A stretch of DNA of 64,000 bases from Lichenicola sp965198575. Lineage in GTDB: Bacteria > Pseudomonadota > Alphaproteobacteria > Acetobacterales > Acetobacteraceae. How positions within the stretch are numbered: position 1 is the stretch's first letter; each line of letters opens with the position of its first letter. This document shows positions 28,758-40,700 of the stretch, piece after piece. Where the stretch lies: positions 2,294,001 to 2,358,000 of the forward strand of contig NZ_OZ240671.1 in the NCBI RefSeq assembly GCF_965198575.1. The letters are read 5' to 3'. Position numbers and translations under genes: made by a program. Under the pieces are notes generated by a model. It made no database searches and was not told where the DNA came from. It saw only the letters and a list, made by a program, of their open reading frames with translations.

Positions 28758-30200
28758 ATGTCGAATCCTGCTGACCAAGACGACACGCCCATCGCCTCGG
28801 TGGCGGCACTCGCCTCGCATCTGGCGGCCGGTTCCAAGCCCCGCGCGGACTGGCGGATCGGCACCGAGCACGAGAAGTTCGGCTTCCGGCTGCCCGGGGC
28901 TGCGACCGACGGCTCTGCGTCCCATGCGTCGCAAGCCTTTGCGCCGCCCCCCTATGAGCCCGGGGGGATCGCCGACCTCCTGGAGGCCTTCGCCGCGGAC
29001 CCCCGGGCCTGGGAGCCGATCCTCGATAACGGGAACTTGATCGGGCTCAAGGGGCTGGGTGTGCACCGTGGCGGCTCGATCTCGCTGGAGCCGGCCGGTC
29101 AGTTCGAGCTCTCCGGCGCGCCGCTGGCCAGCCTGCATGATACCGAGGCCGAGCTCCGCGGCCACGCCGACGCGCTGCGCCCGCTGGCCCAGGCGCTGGG
29201 ACTGGGGTTCGCCCCGCTCGGCTTCCACCCGACGGCCACCCGCGAGCAGATGCCGTTCATGCCCAAGAGCCGCTACGCCATCATGCGCCGCTACATGCCA
29301 ATGGTGGGGACGCTCGGCCTCGACATGATGCTGCGCACCTGCACCGTGCAGGTGAACCTGGATTACGCGTCCGAGGCCGACATGGCGCGCAAGCTGCGCG
29401 TGGCGCTGGCCTTGCAGCCGGTGGCGACGGCGTTGTTCGCCAACTCGCCGTTCAAGGAGGGTCGGCCGAGCGGGCTGCTCTCGACCCGCGCGCAGGTCTG
29501 GACCGACACCGACAATGCCCGTAGCGGCATGCCGAGATTGTTCTTCGAGGAGGGGTTCGGCTTCGAGCGCTATGTCGAGTGGGTGCTCGACGTGCCGATG
29601 TACTTCGTCAACCGCGACGGCCGCATGATCGATGTCGCCGGCGGCTCGTTCCGCGCCTGGATGGCCGGACGGCAGCCCGGGCTCGAAGGCCTGGAGCCGA
29701 CGCTGGGCGATTTCGACGACCACGTGACCACCGCGTTCACCGACGTCCGTATCAAGCGCTTCCTGGAGATGCGTGGCGCCGATGCCGGCAGCATCCCGAT
29801 GATGGTCGCGCAGTCGGCGTTGTGGATCGGGCTGCTGTACGACGACGCGGCCCTCGCCGCCGCCGATGCGCTGGTGCGCGAGCAGCCGTGGGAGCGCTAC
29901 ATCGCCCTGCGTGCCGAGGTGCCGGCGCGTGGCCTCGACGCGTCCTGGCCGGCGGCCGCGGGGAGCCGCCCGGAAACCGGCACGGTTCGCGCCCTCGCCG
30001 CACGCATGGTGTCGATTGCGGGCGAGGGACTGGCCGCGCGCGGTATCCGGGGTGCGGACGGCGAGGACGAGCGACGTCACCTGGCACCGTTGCTTCCGAT
30101 CGTGGAGGGCGCTCCCAACCAGGCCGAGATGTGGCTGCAGCGTTATCATGGCGAGTGGAAAGGCGACGTGACGCGGATCTTTCTCGAAGCCGCTATCTGA
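28758..30200 (+). CDS. gshA: Glutamate-cysteine ligase (plant/alphaproteobacterial GCS2 type)
   Basis: 480 residues from the ATG at 28758. This enzyme joins glutamate and cysteine in the first step of glutathione synthesis. Recognisable segments are WRIGTEHEKFGF, GGSISLEPAGQFELSG, MPKSRYAIMRRYMP, MMLRTCTVQVNLDY and NSPFKEGRPSG, as in plant and alphaproteobacterial enzymes. It is probably monocistronic; gshB is not in the window. Confidence 0.95.
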   Translation: MSNPADQDDTPIASVAALASHLAAGSKPRADWRIGTEHEKFGFRLPGAATDGSASHASQAFAPPPYEPGGIADLLEAFAADPRAWEPILDNGNLIGLKGLGVHRGGSISLEPAGQFELSGAPLASLHDTEAELRGHADALRPLAQALGLGFAPLGFHPTATREQMPFMPKSRYAIMRRYMPMVGTLGLDMMLRTCTVQVNLDYASEADMARKLRVALALQPVATALFANSPFKEGRPSGLLSTRAQVWTDTDNARSGMPRLFFEEGFGFERYVEWVLDVPMYFVNRDGRMIDVAGGSFRAWMAGRQPGLEGLEPTLGDFDDHVTTAFTDVRIKRFLEMRGADAGSIPMMVAQSALWIGLLYDDAALAAADALVREQPWERYIALRAEVPARGLDASWPAAAGSRPETGTVRALAARMVSIAGEGLAARGIRGADGEDERRHLAPLLPIVEGAPNQAEMWLQRYHGEWKGDVTRIFLEAAI

Positions 30201-30287
30201 TCGTTAATCTTCCATACTCCATGATCTCGCACTTGCGAGATACGTCCGGATCACGGATGAGCGTGATGGACAGATGGTGCAGGAACG

Positions 30288-32228
30288 GTGACGGGACGCG
30301 TGGTGATCGATGTCGCAGAGGAATTGACGGCCTCTTCGGGAACAGATGAAGACATCGCTGCCATGGCGGTCGTGAAGCTGCGCCTGCTCGAAACCTCCGA
30401 TCTGCACATGTTCATCTACGATTACGACTACTATCAGGATCGCCAGGACAACACTGTCGGCCTGGCGAAACTGGCGATGCTGGTCCGCCAGGCGCGCGCC
30501 GCCGCACGCAACACGATGCTGTTCGATAACGGCGACATCATCCAGGGCAACCCGCTCGGCGATTACATGGCGCTGGCCGGACACCTGACGCATGACAGCG
30601 GCCATCCGATGCTGCGGGCGATGAACCTGCTCGGTTATGACGCTGCTACATTCGGCAACCATGAATTCAACTATGGCCTGGATTTTCTCGAGCTCGCGAT
30701 CAAGTCCGCGCACTTCCCGTTCGTCTGCGCCAACATCGACAGGCTCGACGGGACGTCCTTCCTTCCGCGATCGGTCGTCCTGGAACGCGAGGTGACGGAC
30801 GAGGCGGGACACACGCATTGCCTGCGCATCGGCGTGATCGGTTTCGTGACGCCGCAGATCATGATCTGGGACAAGGCTCGCCTCGAAGGTCACGTGACGA
30901 CCGGCGACATCGTCGATGCGGCGCATCGTTTCGTACCGCAACTGCGCGCTCGCTGCGACCTGGTCGTTGCCCTGTGCCATTCGGGAATCTCCAGTGCAGC
31001 GCGACAAGGTGGCGAGGAGAACGCAAGCCTCTACCTCGCATCGGTTCCAGGGATCGACGTGATCTTCACCGGACACGCCCACCGCGTCTTTCCGGGCCCG
31101 GACTATGGGACCCATGACGGCATCGACACCGTGCGCGGCACGCTTGGTGGCATACCGGCGGTGATGCCCGGCTTCTGGGGCAGCCATCTGGGAGTGATCG
31201 ACCTGGTGCTGGAGCGGCACTCCGCCGCTGATCAGCCGGGCCGGTGGGTCGTGCAGGATTTCCACGTCGAGGTCATGCCGATCTACGAGCGCCGTGGTCC
31301 GGAGGCGCATGCGCTCGTGCCGTGCGATCCGACGGTCCTGGCGGCGGCGGCCCCCGAACATCGCGCCACCCTGAGCTGGATGGAGCAGCCGGTCGGCAGC
31401 ACGACGGTCCCGATCAATACCTTCTTCTCGCTGATCGGCAACGATCCGGCGCTGTCGCTGGTGAATGCGGCACAGCTCTGGTACGCGCGCCCGCTGCTGG
31501 CCGAAACATCCGATTGCGGGCTGCCGGTGCTGTCCGCGGCGTCCCCGTTCAAGGCGGGCGGCGCCGGCCCGAATTCCTTCGTCGACATCCCGGCGGGTCC
31601 CCTCGACATGAAGGACATCGCCAATCTCTACATGTATGCCAACACGGTGTGTGTCGTGAAGGTCAATGGCGACGAGTTGCGGGAATGGCTGGAGCGGTCC
31701 TGCACGATCTTCAACCGTATCGATCCGGCACTCAGCACGCCGCAGGAATTGTCGCCGCCACGCGCACCGAGCTACCTGTTCGACACGATCGCCGGACTGA
31801 CCTACGAGATCGACCTGTCGCAGCCGGAGCGCTATGACGGCCAGGGCCAGGTGGTGCGACCGGATGCACGCCGGGTGACCGACCTGCGCCACGAGGGGCG
31901 TCCAATCACGGCACGCGACAGCTTCCTGGTGGTGACCAACAACTACCGTGCCGATGGCGGCGGATCGTTTCCGGGCACCGGCGACGCGCATCTGGTGCTG
32001 CAGGCGCCGGACCTGAACCGCGACGTGATCGTGCGCTACGTCATGCAGCACAGGCAGGTGTCCCCGGTCGCAGAGCCGATCTGGCGGTTCCGCTCGCTCG
32101 GCCGTCCGGTGCTGCTGGCGTTCAACGGCACCGCCGAAACGGCACAGCATCTCGCGGGTCAGCCGGGCGTATCACGGCTCGGCGACAGTGCCGGCGGCTT
32201 CACCCGGTACGGGCTGCAGCTCGGCTGA
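30288..32228 (+). CDS. 2',3'-cyclic-nucleotide 2'-phosphodiesterase/3'-nucleotidase-like protein (CpdB-like)
   Basis: 646 residues from a GTG; an ATG at 30363 is an alternative that starts just before the conserved domain. The metallophosphatase domain has ETSDLHMFIYDYDYY, FDNGDIIQGNPLGDY, GNHEFNYGL and GHAHRVFPG, matching the CpdB subtype. The 5'-nucleotidase C-terminal domain has SPFKAGG, NTVCVVKVNGDELREWLE and NNYRADGGGSFPG. CpdB enzymes are normally periplasmic with a signal peptide. I see none here with either start, which is odd and leaves its location open. Confidence 0.9.
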   Translation: MTGRVVIDVAEELTASSGTDEDIAAMAVVKLRLLETSDLHMFIYDYDYYQDRQDNTVGLAKLAMLVRQARAAARNTMLFDNGDIIQGNPLGDYMALAGHLTHDSGHPMLRAMNLLGYDAATFGNHEFNYGLDFLELAIKSAHFPFVCANIDRLDGTSFLPRSVVLEREVTDEAGHTHCLRIGVIGFVTPQIMIWDKARLEGHVTTGDIVDAAHRFVPQLRARCDLVVALCHSGISSAARQGGEENASLYLASVPGIDVIFTGHAHRVFPGPDYGTHDGIDTVRGTLGGIPAVMPGFWGSHLGVIDLVLERHSAADQPGRWVVQDFHVEVMPIYERRGPEAHALVPCDPTVLAAAAPEHRATLSWMEQPVGSTTVPINTFFSLIGNDPALSLVNAAQLWYARPLLAETSDCGLPVLSAASPFKAGGAGPNSFVDIPAGPLDMKDIANLYMYANTVCVVKVNGDELREWLERSCTIFNRIDPALSTPQELSPPRAPSYLFDTIAGLTYEIDLSQPERYDGQGQVVRPDARRVTDLRHEGRPITARDSFLVVTNNYRADGGGSFPGTGDAHLVLQAPDLNRDVIVRYVMQHRQVSPVAEPIWRFRSLGRPVLLAFNGTAETAQHLAGQPGVSRLGDSAGGFTRYGLQLG

Positions 32229-32326
32229 GCACAGGAGTCTGCCCGAATCTTCTCGGGACCGCCGCTTGGGCCAGCGTAGTCTCCGCCGAAGCACCGGGCT
32301 CTCCGGACGCCGTACTCGGAGATCTC

Positions 32327-34531
32327 ATGAAGCGCCTCCTCCTGGCACTCGCTCTCATCGCTCTTTCGTTCAATGCAGAAGCGCAGCCGATCTTCAGCAA
32401 AGCGGGCGATACCTCCGCGCGTGATCTCAGCGTTCGCAGCATCAATGGCGCGGCGGCCGTAGGAGGCGTCGGCGGCACATCCCTGGCCACCATCGGGGCC
32501 CAGGCGGCGGCCGCTCTTCCGCTGTCGCAAATCGGGACCGCGGCACCGCTGCCCGCCCTCGCCACCGCCTCGCGAAGCCTGGCCAGCCGCTTTTCCGACA
32601 GCCTGAACGTGCGCGACTACGGGGCGAAATGCGACGGTGTCACCGACGATACGGCGGCATTCCAGGCGGCCATCTCGGTGGCGACCGGCAAGCTTCCCTC
32701 GGGCGCCGTGACGTCGCAGTTCAGCGGTGTCGTCGGCGTCGGCCCAAACCATAATGGCGGCTCGAAAATAATCGTTCCCGCCGGCGCCTGCATCCTGAGT
32801 TCCACGCTGGTTGCGACCATGCTGCCGAACGCCGGCTTCTCGATGGTCGGGGATGGCACCTCGAACACGGAGCTGATCTGGACGATGTCGGGCGACGGCC
32901 TGGACGTCAATTTCTCGCCCAACCCGGTGGTCGCGGGTGGCAACGTCGGCGGCAACGACATCTCCCATAGCGGGACCTATCTGGGCCAGGCTGTCTTCAT
33001 CAAGGGCATCAAGTTCGCCACGGCGTTCAACGGCATCACCAACCCCGGTGTCGGGCTGAACATCAAGGCCATCCCGCTGGTCAACTCGAACTTCGCACCG
33101 ACCCAGGTGATCGAGGATGTCGTCTTCACCAACCGGGGCGGCTGGCCGGCTGCCCAGCAGGCGTGGGCGGTCGGACTGCGCTTCACGGATCCGGACAACC
33201 TGTTCATGAACCGGATCGAGGTGATCGATCCGCGCCAGATCCGCACGGTCGCCTTCCAGATGACCACCGACACGCCCCCGGGCGGCACCGGCCATGGCGA
33301 GATCGTCTGCCAGGATTGCGGCACCATCGGCGCCGCGCAGTTCTTCGACATCAGCGGCATCGGGATCCAGGGCGTCTTCCTCGAGCGGCCGTACTGGATC
33401 ACCTCGCTCACCGGCATCACCTGGCTCGAGTCAGCCGGATCATCGAGCGGCTCGCTATCGATCCATGCTGCATCCGGCGGTGCCGGTGTCGCGAGCATCC
33501 ACGTGCAGAATATCGGCACGGTGTTCTCGTCGGGCGGCTTCTACTACACGCCGGCGCTGTCGCTCGGACATGACTGGCACGCGGTCTGGCTGGATAACGT
33601 GGATTGGACGAGCGAGACCGGCGACACCATCGTGGCACCCGCGCCCGGCACGCAAGGTAGTGGCTTCCACTCCTATGGCGTCACTCTCAACCAGGGCGTG
33701 AATGGCCCCACGGTTTATGATCCGCAGCCGAGCATGGTCAGCAACGTCACCGTTTCCGGCAGCGACTACAGCTTCTCGGCGCAGGGCCCGAACGTCGTCG
33801 TGCAGGGCGGCATCTGCTATCCCGGCAATAACGCCGCCACACCCACCTTCACCAATACCTGCTTTCGCAACACCTACACGGGCGCTGATTTTCGATTCAA
33901 TCCGCAATTTCTGAACATGACGACGAACGACGAGATGCTCTACGCGGAGGCCGGACAGGACACCGTCATTCATGGGTCGCTGTCGCAATTTTTCGGCGCG
34001 GGCTTCGAACTGGGCATGCCCGGCGTGACCATTCCCGGTGTCGGCACCGGCACCATCGGCACGCTCGACTGGCACAGCACGGTCTCCTCGAACGGCACGC
34101 TGAGCGGCCTGAACGACTTTGACTGCCGCACCTATTCGAGTGGCGGCACAGCGGGCTCGTCGGGGCAGGGCACCTTGAACGTGCTGTGCAGGGGCGGTCT
34201 CATGACGACCGGCGGGATCGTCGACGGATCCATCGCTCCGGTCGCGGCGGCCAGCGCCGGCACGGTCACCGCGGTCGACTACACCGGCGGATCGATCCTG
34301 GTATGCAGCGGAACACTCGCCTCCCTCGCGGTGGTCATGCCGGCCAATCCTCGTCCGAAGCAGACCTACCACCTCGCCTCCGAATGCGCCGTGACCAGCC
34401 TGGCCATCACCGGCGGCACGTCGACCGCCGGAATCACGGCGACGGTGCTGGGAGCACCCTCGGCCATCACCGCCAGCACCCCGGTCACCTTCGTCTACGA
34501 CAACGACCGCGCCATCTGGACTCGCTGGTAG
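32327..34531 (+). CDS. Secreted right-handed beta-helix protein (pectate-lyase-3 type)
   Basis: 734 residues with a clear signal peptide (residues 1-19, ending AEA-Q). After a low-complexity stretch the motif VRDYGAKCDGVTDDTAAFQ starts a pectate-lyase-3 domain, common to tail-spike-like and polysaccharide-acting beta-helices. The long middle is rich in Gly, Asn, Ser and Thr, as in helical rungs. The C-terminal 90 residues (from about SILVCSGTLA to VTFVYDNDRAIWTRW) look like a small terminal beta-domain of the kind seen on phage tail fibres. Substrate unknown; probably surface or matrix polysaccharide. Confidence 0.8.
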   Translation: MKRLLLALALIALSFNAEAQPIFSKAGDTSARDLSVRSINGAAAVGGVGGTSLATIGAQAAAALPLSQIGTAAPLPALATASRSLASRFSDSLNVRDYGAKCDGVTDDTAAFQAAISVATGKLPSGAVTSQFSGVVGVGPNHNGGSKIIVPAGACILSSTLVATMLPNAGFSMVGDGTSNTELIWTMSGDGLDVNFSPNPVVAGGNVGGNDISHSGTYLGQAVFIKGIKFATAFNGITNPGVGLNIKAIPLVNSNFAPTQVIEDVVFTNRGGWPAAQQAWAVGLRFTDPDNLFMNRIEVIDPRQIRTVAFQMTTDTPPGGTGHGEIVCQDCGTIGAAQFFDISGIGIQGVFLERPYWITSLTGITWLESAGSSSGSLSIHAASGGAGVASIHVQNIGTVFSSGGFYYTPALSLGHDWHAVWLDNVDWTSETGDTIVAPAPGTQGSGFHSYGVTLNQGVNGPTVYDPQPSMVSNVTVSGSDYSFSAQGPNVVVQGGICYPGNNAATPTFTNTCFRNTYTGADFRFNPQFLNMTTNDEMLYAEAGQDTVIHGSLSQFFGAGFELGMPGVTIPGVGTGTIGTLDWHSTVSSNGTLSGLNDFDCRTYSSGGTAGSSGQGTLNVLCRGGLMTTGGIVDGSIAPVAAASAGTVTAVDYTGGSILVCSGTLASLAVVMPANPRPKQTYHLASECAVTSLAITGGTSTAGITATVLGAPSAITASTPVTFVYDNDRAIWTRW

Positions 34532-34545
34532 CGGCCTCCAGCAGG

Positions 34546-34572
34546 CGGCCGGCCGCGTTCCCGGGCCGGCCG
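34546..34572 (+). terminator. Probable intrinsic terminator
   Basis: A perfect 9-bp GC-only inverted repeat with a 9-base loop lies 14 bases after the beta-helix gene stop and is followed by TCATTT. It separates that gene from the giant repeat gene. Confidence 0.6.
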
Positions 34573-34783
34573 TCATTTAGAAGACCCCTCCCACACCCGG
34601 CGACGGAACCCCGAAACCAGTGCGGTCTGGCGCCAATGCTGACCGCTGCGGCAAATTCGCGAATGATCACAATAACGACATTTTAACGTTTATAGGTTGC
34701 TCCTACCCCCTCCGGACGGTATCGATGCCGAACCGACCTGATCGTTAGTCTTTCGTTAATCGAAGGTCTGTAGGGGATCACCG

Positions 34784-37700
34784 ATGACCAACACCACGAC
34801 CACCTCACCGGCCGCCGGCATCTCGACGATCTTTGTCGGCGGGTCCCTGGACCTGGACGCACTGAGCAATCCTGCCATCTCGACCCCACTCCTGGCGGAC
34901 GGAGATGTCAGCTTCTACGGCCACATGAACGGCCTCGTGACGACCTATGACGCGGGCACCGAACAGTCCCTGATCAAGACCTGGACCGGTACCGGAGCCG
35001 GCGTCACCGAGCTCGGCATGGGCACCGAGATGGCGATCATGAACGTCACGATCGCCAATACGAGCAAGACGGCGATCGAGGTCCCGGTCGGGACGATCGT
35101 CTCGTCGGCCGGTGGCGTTCAGTATGCGATCACCCAGACCGACGATGGCGGCAATGGCTGGTCCGCCGGCGGGGCGGGCGACGGCAGCAACGGCTACTTC
35201 ACGATCCAGCCGGGCGCCTCGCTCACCCTGATGGCGCAGGCGGTGCAGAACGGCGTCTCCGGCAACCTGCTCGACAACCAGGTCACCCAGATCGGCGTGG
35301 CCGGTGCCAGCATCACCGGATCCACCCTGGAGAGCAGCGTCGCCCAGTGGGGCTCGGGGACGGTGACCCTGACCAACACCTCCGCCTTCGCGCAGGTGGT
35401 CTATGAGGGCACCGTCGTTTCGGGCAGCGGCGGCGGCTATGTCGTCGGCATCAACCCCAACGTCGCAGGCTTCGTCGCCACCGACGCCGACAAGAGCAGC
35501 GGCTACTACGTGATCCAGCCGGGCGGCACCATCACGGTGCCGATCGGCTCCGACACCAATGCCAACGCCGCGACGCAGGGCGGGATCGTCGCCCAGGAGC
35601 TGGCCGAGGATGCCGCCGCCAACTCCATCACCAGCGGCCAGCTCGCGGCCGGTATCAAGATCGTCAGCTCGAGCGCCATCGTGGCAACCGGTTACGTGCA
35701 GCCGACCGACGTCGGCACCCTCGGCGTCTATGGTCAGAACACCGGCTTCTTCAGCGACGCCACCTACGCCGTGTTCACCACCGACCAGGGCTACGTGCCG
35801 ACCGAAGCCGATGTCGATACCGCGAACAACTACATCTGGACCGCGCAGGACCTCACCAACTGGGAGGGCTACGTCAATTCCGCGCGCGCCGCCGGGATCC
35901 TCAATCTCGCGCCGATGATGTCCGAGTACGAGGCCGTCAATTTCGCCACGTCCGAGGCCACCCAGTATATCCGCGCGGCAGCGCTCTATAGCGGCGGCAT
36001 CGCATACGACCTGCCGCCCTCGTTCGTGTTCGACCGCGAGCCGGCCTTCCTGCAGAGCGTCGAGGAAGAGATCCAGTGGGCGAACCAGAACGGCCTGCGC
36101 AGCTCGATCACGCTGTCGCCGGCGGATGGCAATGACACCCAGTTCCTGGTGCAGACGCAGCAGCTGATCGCCGACCTGCAGGCCGCGAACGCGATGCCGA
36201 GCCAGATCGTGGTCAAGAACAATGGCGGCGCCGCCGGCACCAGCACGGTGATGTATTCCACCACCAGCACCGACTCGCTGAACGGTGTCGCCAACTGGCT
36301 GTCGGGCCTGACCCTGACGCCGACGAACTCGGAGTCCGGCCTCGAGACCCGCGGTGTCATCACCCGGCCGGATGACGTCATGACCGGTGTGCAGAGCACC
36401 GAGACGATCACCGGCGCCGGCGCCGCGCTGCCCTACTCCATCGCGCAGATCTTTGCCGAAAACCCCAACACCTCCGCCACCGTGACCGTCACGATCGGCA
36501 ACGCAGCGCTCGGCAGCTTCACCTCGGCGACCGGCGGCACGATCTCGCAGAACGGGTCGGTCTATAGCGTCACCGGAAACATGGCGCAGATCACCGCAGC
36601 CCTCGAGGCGCTCGGCTTCACCGCCAAGGCCGGAGCCCTCGGCAGCACCACGTTCTCCATCGCCATCACCGACGCCGCCGGCACGATCAACGGATCGACC
36701 GCGGTCACCATCGACAACACATTGTCACTGTCCGGCATCACGTCGGCGCTCTCCGCCAGCACCGCCGTCATCACCGAGCCGTCGGCGGTCATCTCTGCCG
36801 GTGTGCAGACCGCGCCGCTGACCGAGACCATCACGCTTTCGAACACCGCGCTCGGCTCGTTCTGGAACACCGCCGGCGCCACGGTTTCGGCCGATGGCAG
36901 CACCGTCACCCTCACCGGCTCCGCCGCCACCCTGCAGGCATTCCTGCATCAGCTGGTGTTCATGCCGTCGCCCGGCGTGTCCGGCACCGAGACCCAGACC
37001 GTCACGATCACCGACGGAACCGACACGGTCAGCGGCAGCACGACCATCGCGGTCGCCTCGGCAACAGGTGTGGCGGCCGACAACGTCCCGGTCGGCTACG
37101 TCTCTGCGGCTCTGACGCTGGACGCGCCGTACCAGAACATCCTGCTGGCGGATGCGGGCAGCCCGAACACGATCCTGACGGCGACGGTGACCCTGCCGAG
37201 CGGCATTGCGCACCTGGTGGATAGCGTCGGCACGGTGTCGGCGAACGGGCTGAGCTACAGCTACAGCGGCACCGCAGCCCAGCTGCAGACGGCGCTGCGT
37301 GACCTGCAGGTGCTGGTTCCGGCAGCGGCCGGCAGTGCCACCGAGGCGCTGACGCTGACCCTGTCCGGGTCCGGCATCGCGACCGAGAGCGCGACGACGA
37401 TGCTCAAGGTGGTCTCGACCGACACGGTGTATGTCGGCGCCACGGACAGCAACCAGTCCACCTACGCCAACCCGACGATCGCGACGCCGCTGCTGGCGAC
37501 CGGCGAGGTCGGGCTGTATCAGGACTATAGCGGCATGACCGGTGCGACCGACACCGGCAGCACAGCCGCCCTGGCCTCGACCTGGAGCGGTGCCTCGGCC
37601 GGCGTGTTCGGCTACGGTGCGGGCGCCGACCTGACGCTCGAGAGCATCACCATCCACAACAGCGGCACCGGTGCGATCACCATCCCGGTGGGCACGCTGG

Positions 37701-40700
37701 CCTCGACCGCCGGCGGCGTGCAGTTCCAGGTGGTGCAGTATAGCGGCACCAACGCGAACTGGTCGGCCGGCTCCGGCGACGGCTCGGTCGGCGTCTATAC
37801 GATCGCAGCCGGTGGCTCGATCACCGTGCCGGTCGAGGCGCTGTCGCAGGGTTATGTCGGCAACGTGGCGAACAACCAGATCACCACTCTGGGCGGCAAC
37901 ATCGCCGGTGCCTCGATCACCAGCTCGACCGCGCTGTCGCTGACCGCGGAAGTGGCCGGCGGCACCATCACCCTGACCAACACGACGTCGAGCTACCAGA
38001 TCGTCACCGAGGGGATGGTCGTCACCAACGCCAGCGGCTCGTATCAGATCGGCAACAGCCCGAGCTCGGCCTATTACATCTCGCAGACCTCGGACCACAG
38101 CGCCGGCTACTACTACCTGGCGCCGGGTGCGAGCACGACGGTGCCGATCTACTCGGCCAACGGGCTCAACTACGCGACCGATGGCGGCGTGATCGCCCAG
38201 ATCCAGGCGCAGACGACGACGGCCATCAACTCGATCACCGGCTCCGGTAACCTGCCGACCGGGGTGGTGATTGCCGGCTCGAGCGCCATCAGCCTGACCG
38301 GCCCGAGCACGGCGGCACAGGCAGTGACCTGGGGCAACGAGGGTCCCGGCACCGGCGTGCTGACCCAGCTCGGCTACGGCACCTTCGTGACGGCGCAGGG
38401 TTTCGCACCGTCCGAGACCGACACCAATTACGGCGTCAGCACGCTGTTCACCAGCAGCGACCTGGCATCGTGGGACGCCTATGTCGACACGATGCGCAGC
38501 CTCGGCACGATGAATGTCGGGATCACGGTCACCACCAACACCGCGGTGCTGGACATCTCGAGCTCGACGGCGATGGCCGAGCTGCGCCAGGCGGCATTGT
38601 ATGGCGGCGGCATCGATTTCGACCTGCCGGCGACGTATCTGCTGTCGCTCGGGACGAGCGCGCTGACCGCGATGGTCAACGACATCAAGTGGGCGGACGC
38701 GAACGGCATCCGCTCGACACTGACGCTGCGCGACCTGAATGGCGGCCTGGTCGATGCCAACTTCATGCAGGACACGCAGTCGCTGCTGTCGAAGCTGCAG
38801 GCGGCCGGCGCGCTGCCGAGCCAGGTGACCGTGCTGGGCGCCTCCAGCACCGCGGCGCCGACCAACTCCGAGCTGCCGAACATGGTGGCGCAGTATGTGG
38901 CGGGGCTGAACCTGCTGCCGACGACGTCTGAGTCCGGCCTGTCGACGACCGGCAGCACGACGGTGCGCTCGATCATGACCGGTGTGCAGCAGACCGAGAC
39001 CGTCACCGGCAGCGCGGCGATCTCGCCCTATGCCGGGGTCCAGGTGTTCGGCGAGACCGGCACCGACCAGATGACCGCGACCGTGGCGCTGAACAGCACC
39101 AGCCTGGGCATGCTCTCCACCACCGGCATCGGCACCGTCTCGGCCGACGGCTCCACCATCACCATCAGCGGCACGCCCGCCTCGATCGACGCGGCGCTGC
39201 AAGCCATCCACTACACGCCGACTTCCGGCGCCAACGGCAACGCCGTCCTCGACATCAGCATCACCGACAGCAACGGCACCATCCAGGGAACCACCAGCCT
39301 CACGGTGCTGCCGACCCTGACCGCGACCGGCTTCCCGGGCACCCTCTTGGTGAATGGCTCGGTCTCGCCCGGCCCGACCATGGTGCTCACCGCACCATCA
39401 GCCTCGGAAATCATCACCGCCACGATCAAGCTGTCCGGCACCGCCTATGGCACGTTCTGGAACGTCGCCGGCGCCACGGTCTCGGCCAACGGCAGCACCG
39501 TGACGATGAGCGGCAACGAGGCGACGCTGCAGGCCTGGCTGCGCCAGCTCGTCTTCGTGCCCACGCTGCTCGGCAACGGCACGGAACTGGCATCCACGGT
39601 GATCACCGACGGCACCCAGAGCATCATTGCCAGCATGTCGATGCAGGTCGGGACGGTCAGCGGACTGGCAGTGTCCGATCTCGCATCAAGCTACGTCTCT
39701 GCGGCTCTGACGCTGGACGCGCCGTACCAGAACATCCTGCTGGCGGATGCGGGCAGCCCGAACACGATCCTGACGGCGACGGTGACCCTGCCGAGCGGCA
39801 TTGCGCATCTGGTGGACAGCGTCGGCACGGTGTCGGCGAACGGGCTGAGCTACAGCTACAGCGGCACGGCGGCCCAGCTGCAGACGGCGCTGCGTGACCT
39901 GCAGGTGCTGGTTCCGGCAGCGGCCGGCAGTGCCACCGAGGCGCTGACGCTGACCCTGTCCGGGTCCGGCATCGCGACCGAGAGCGCGACGACGATGCTC
40001 AAGGTGGTCTCGACCGACACGGTGTATGTCGGCGCCACGGACAGCAACCAGTCCACCTACGCCAACCCGACGATCGCGACGCCGCTGCTGGCGACCGGCG
40101 AGGTCGGGCTGTATCAGGACTATAGCGGCATGACCGGTGCGACCGGCACCGGCAGCACAGCCGCCCTGGCCTCGACCTGGAGCGGTGCCTCGGCCGGCGT
40201 GTTCGGCTACGGTGCGGGCGCCGACCTGACGCTCGAGAGCATCACCATCCACAACAGCGGCACCGGTGCGATCACCATCCCGGTGGGCACGCTGGCCTCG
40301 ACCGCCGGCGGCGTGCAGTTCCAGGTGGTGCAGTATAGCGGCACCAACGCGAACTGGTCGGCCGGCTCCGGCGACGGCTCGGTCGGCGTCTATACGATCG
40401 CAGCCGGTGGCTCGATCACCGTGCCGGTCGAGGCGCTGTCGCAGGGTTATGTCGGCAACGTGGCGAACAACCAGATCACCACTCTGGGCGGCAACATCGC
40501 CGGTGCCTCGATCACCAGCTCGACCGCGCTGTCGCTGACCGCGGAAGTGGCCGGCGGCACCATCACCCTGACCAACACGACGTCGAGCTACCAGATCGTC
40601 ACCGAGGGGATGGTCGTCACCAACGCCAGCGGCTCGTATCAGATCGGCAACAGCCCGAGCTCGGCCTATTACATCTCGCAGACCTCGGACCACAGCGCCG

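Noticed and set aside
26026..28809. 927-residue minus-strand open frame across the phytochrome, ubiA and rsmE genes
   Set aside because: It spans three well-supported genes in other frames and has Arg/Pro/His-rich composition.
36725..39211. 828-residue minus-strand open frame
   Set aside because: Same shadow effect from the first long repeat. It repeats the text of the 39686-43510 shadow.
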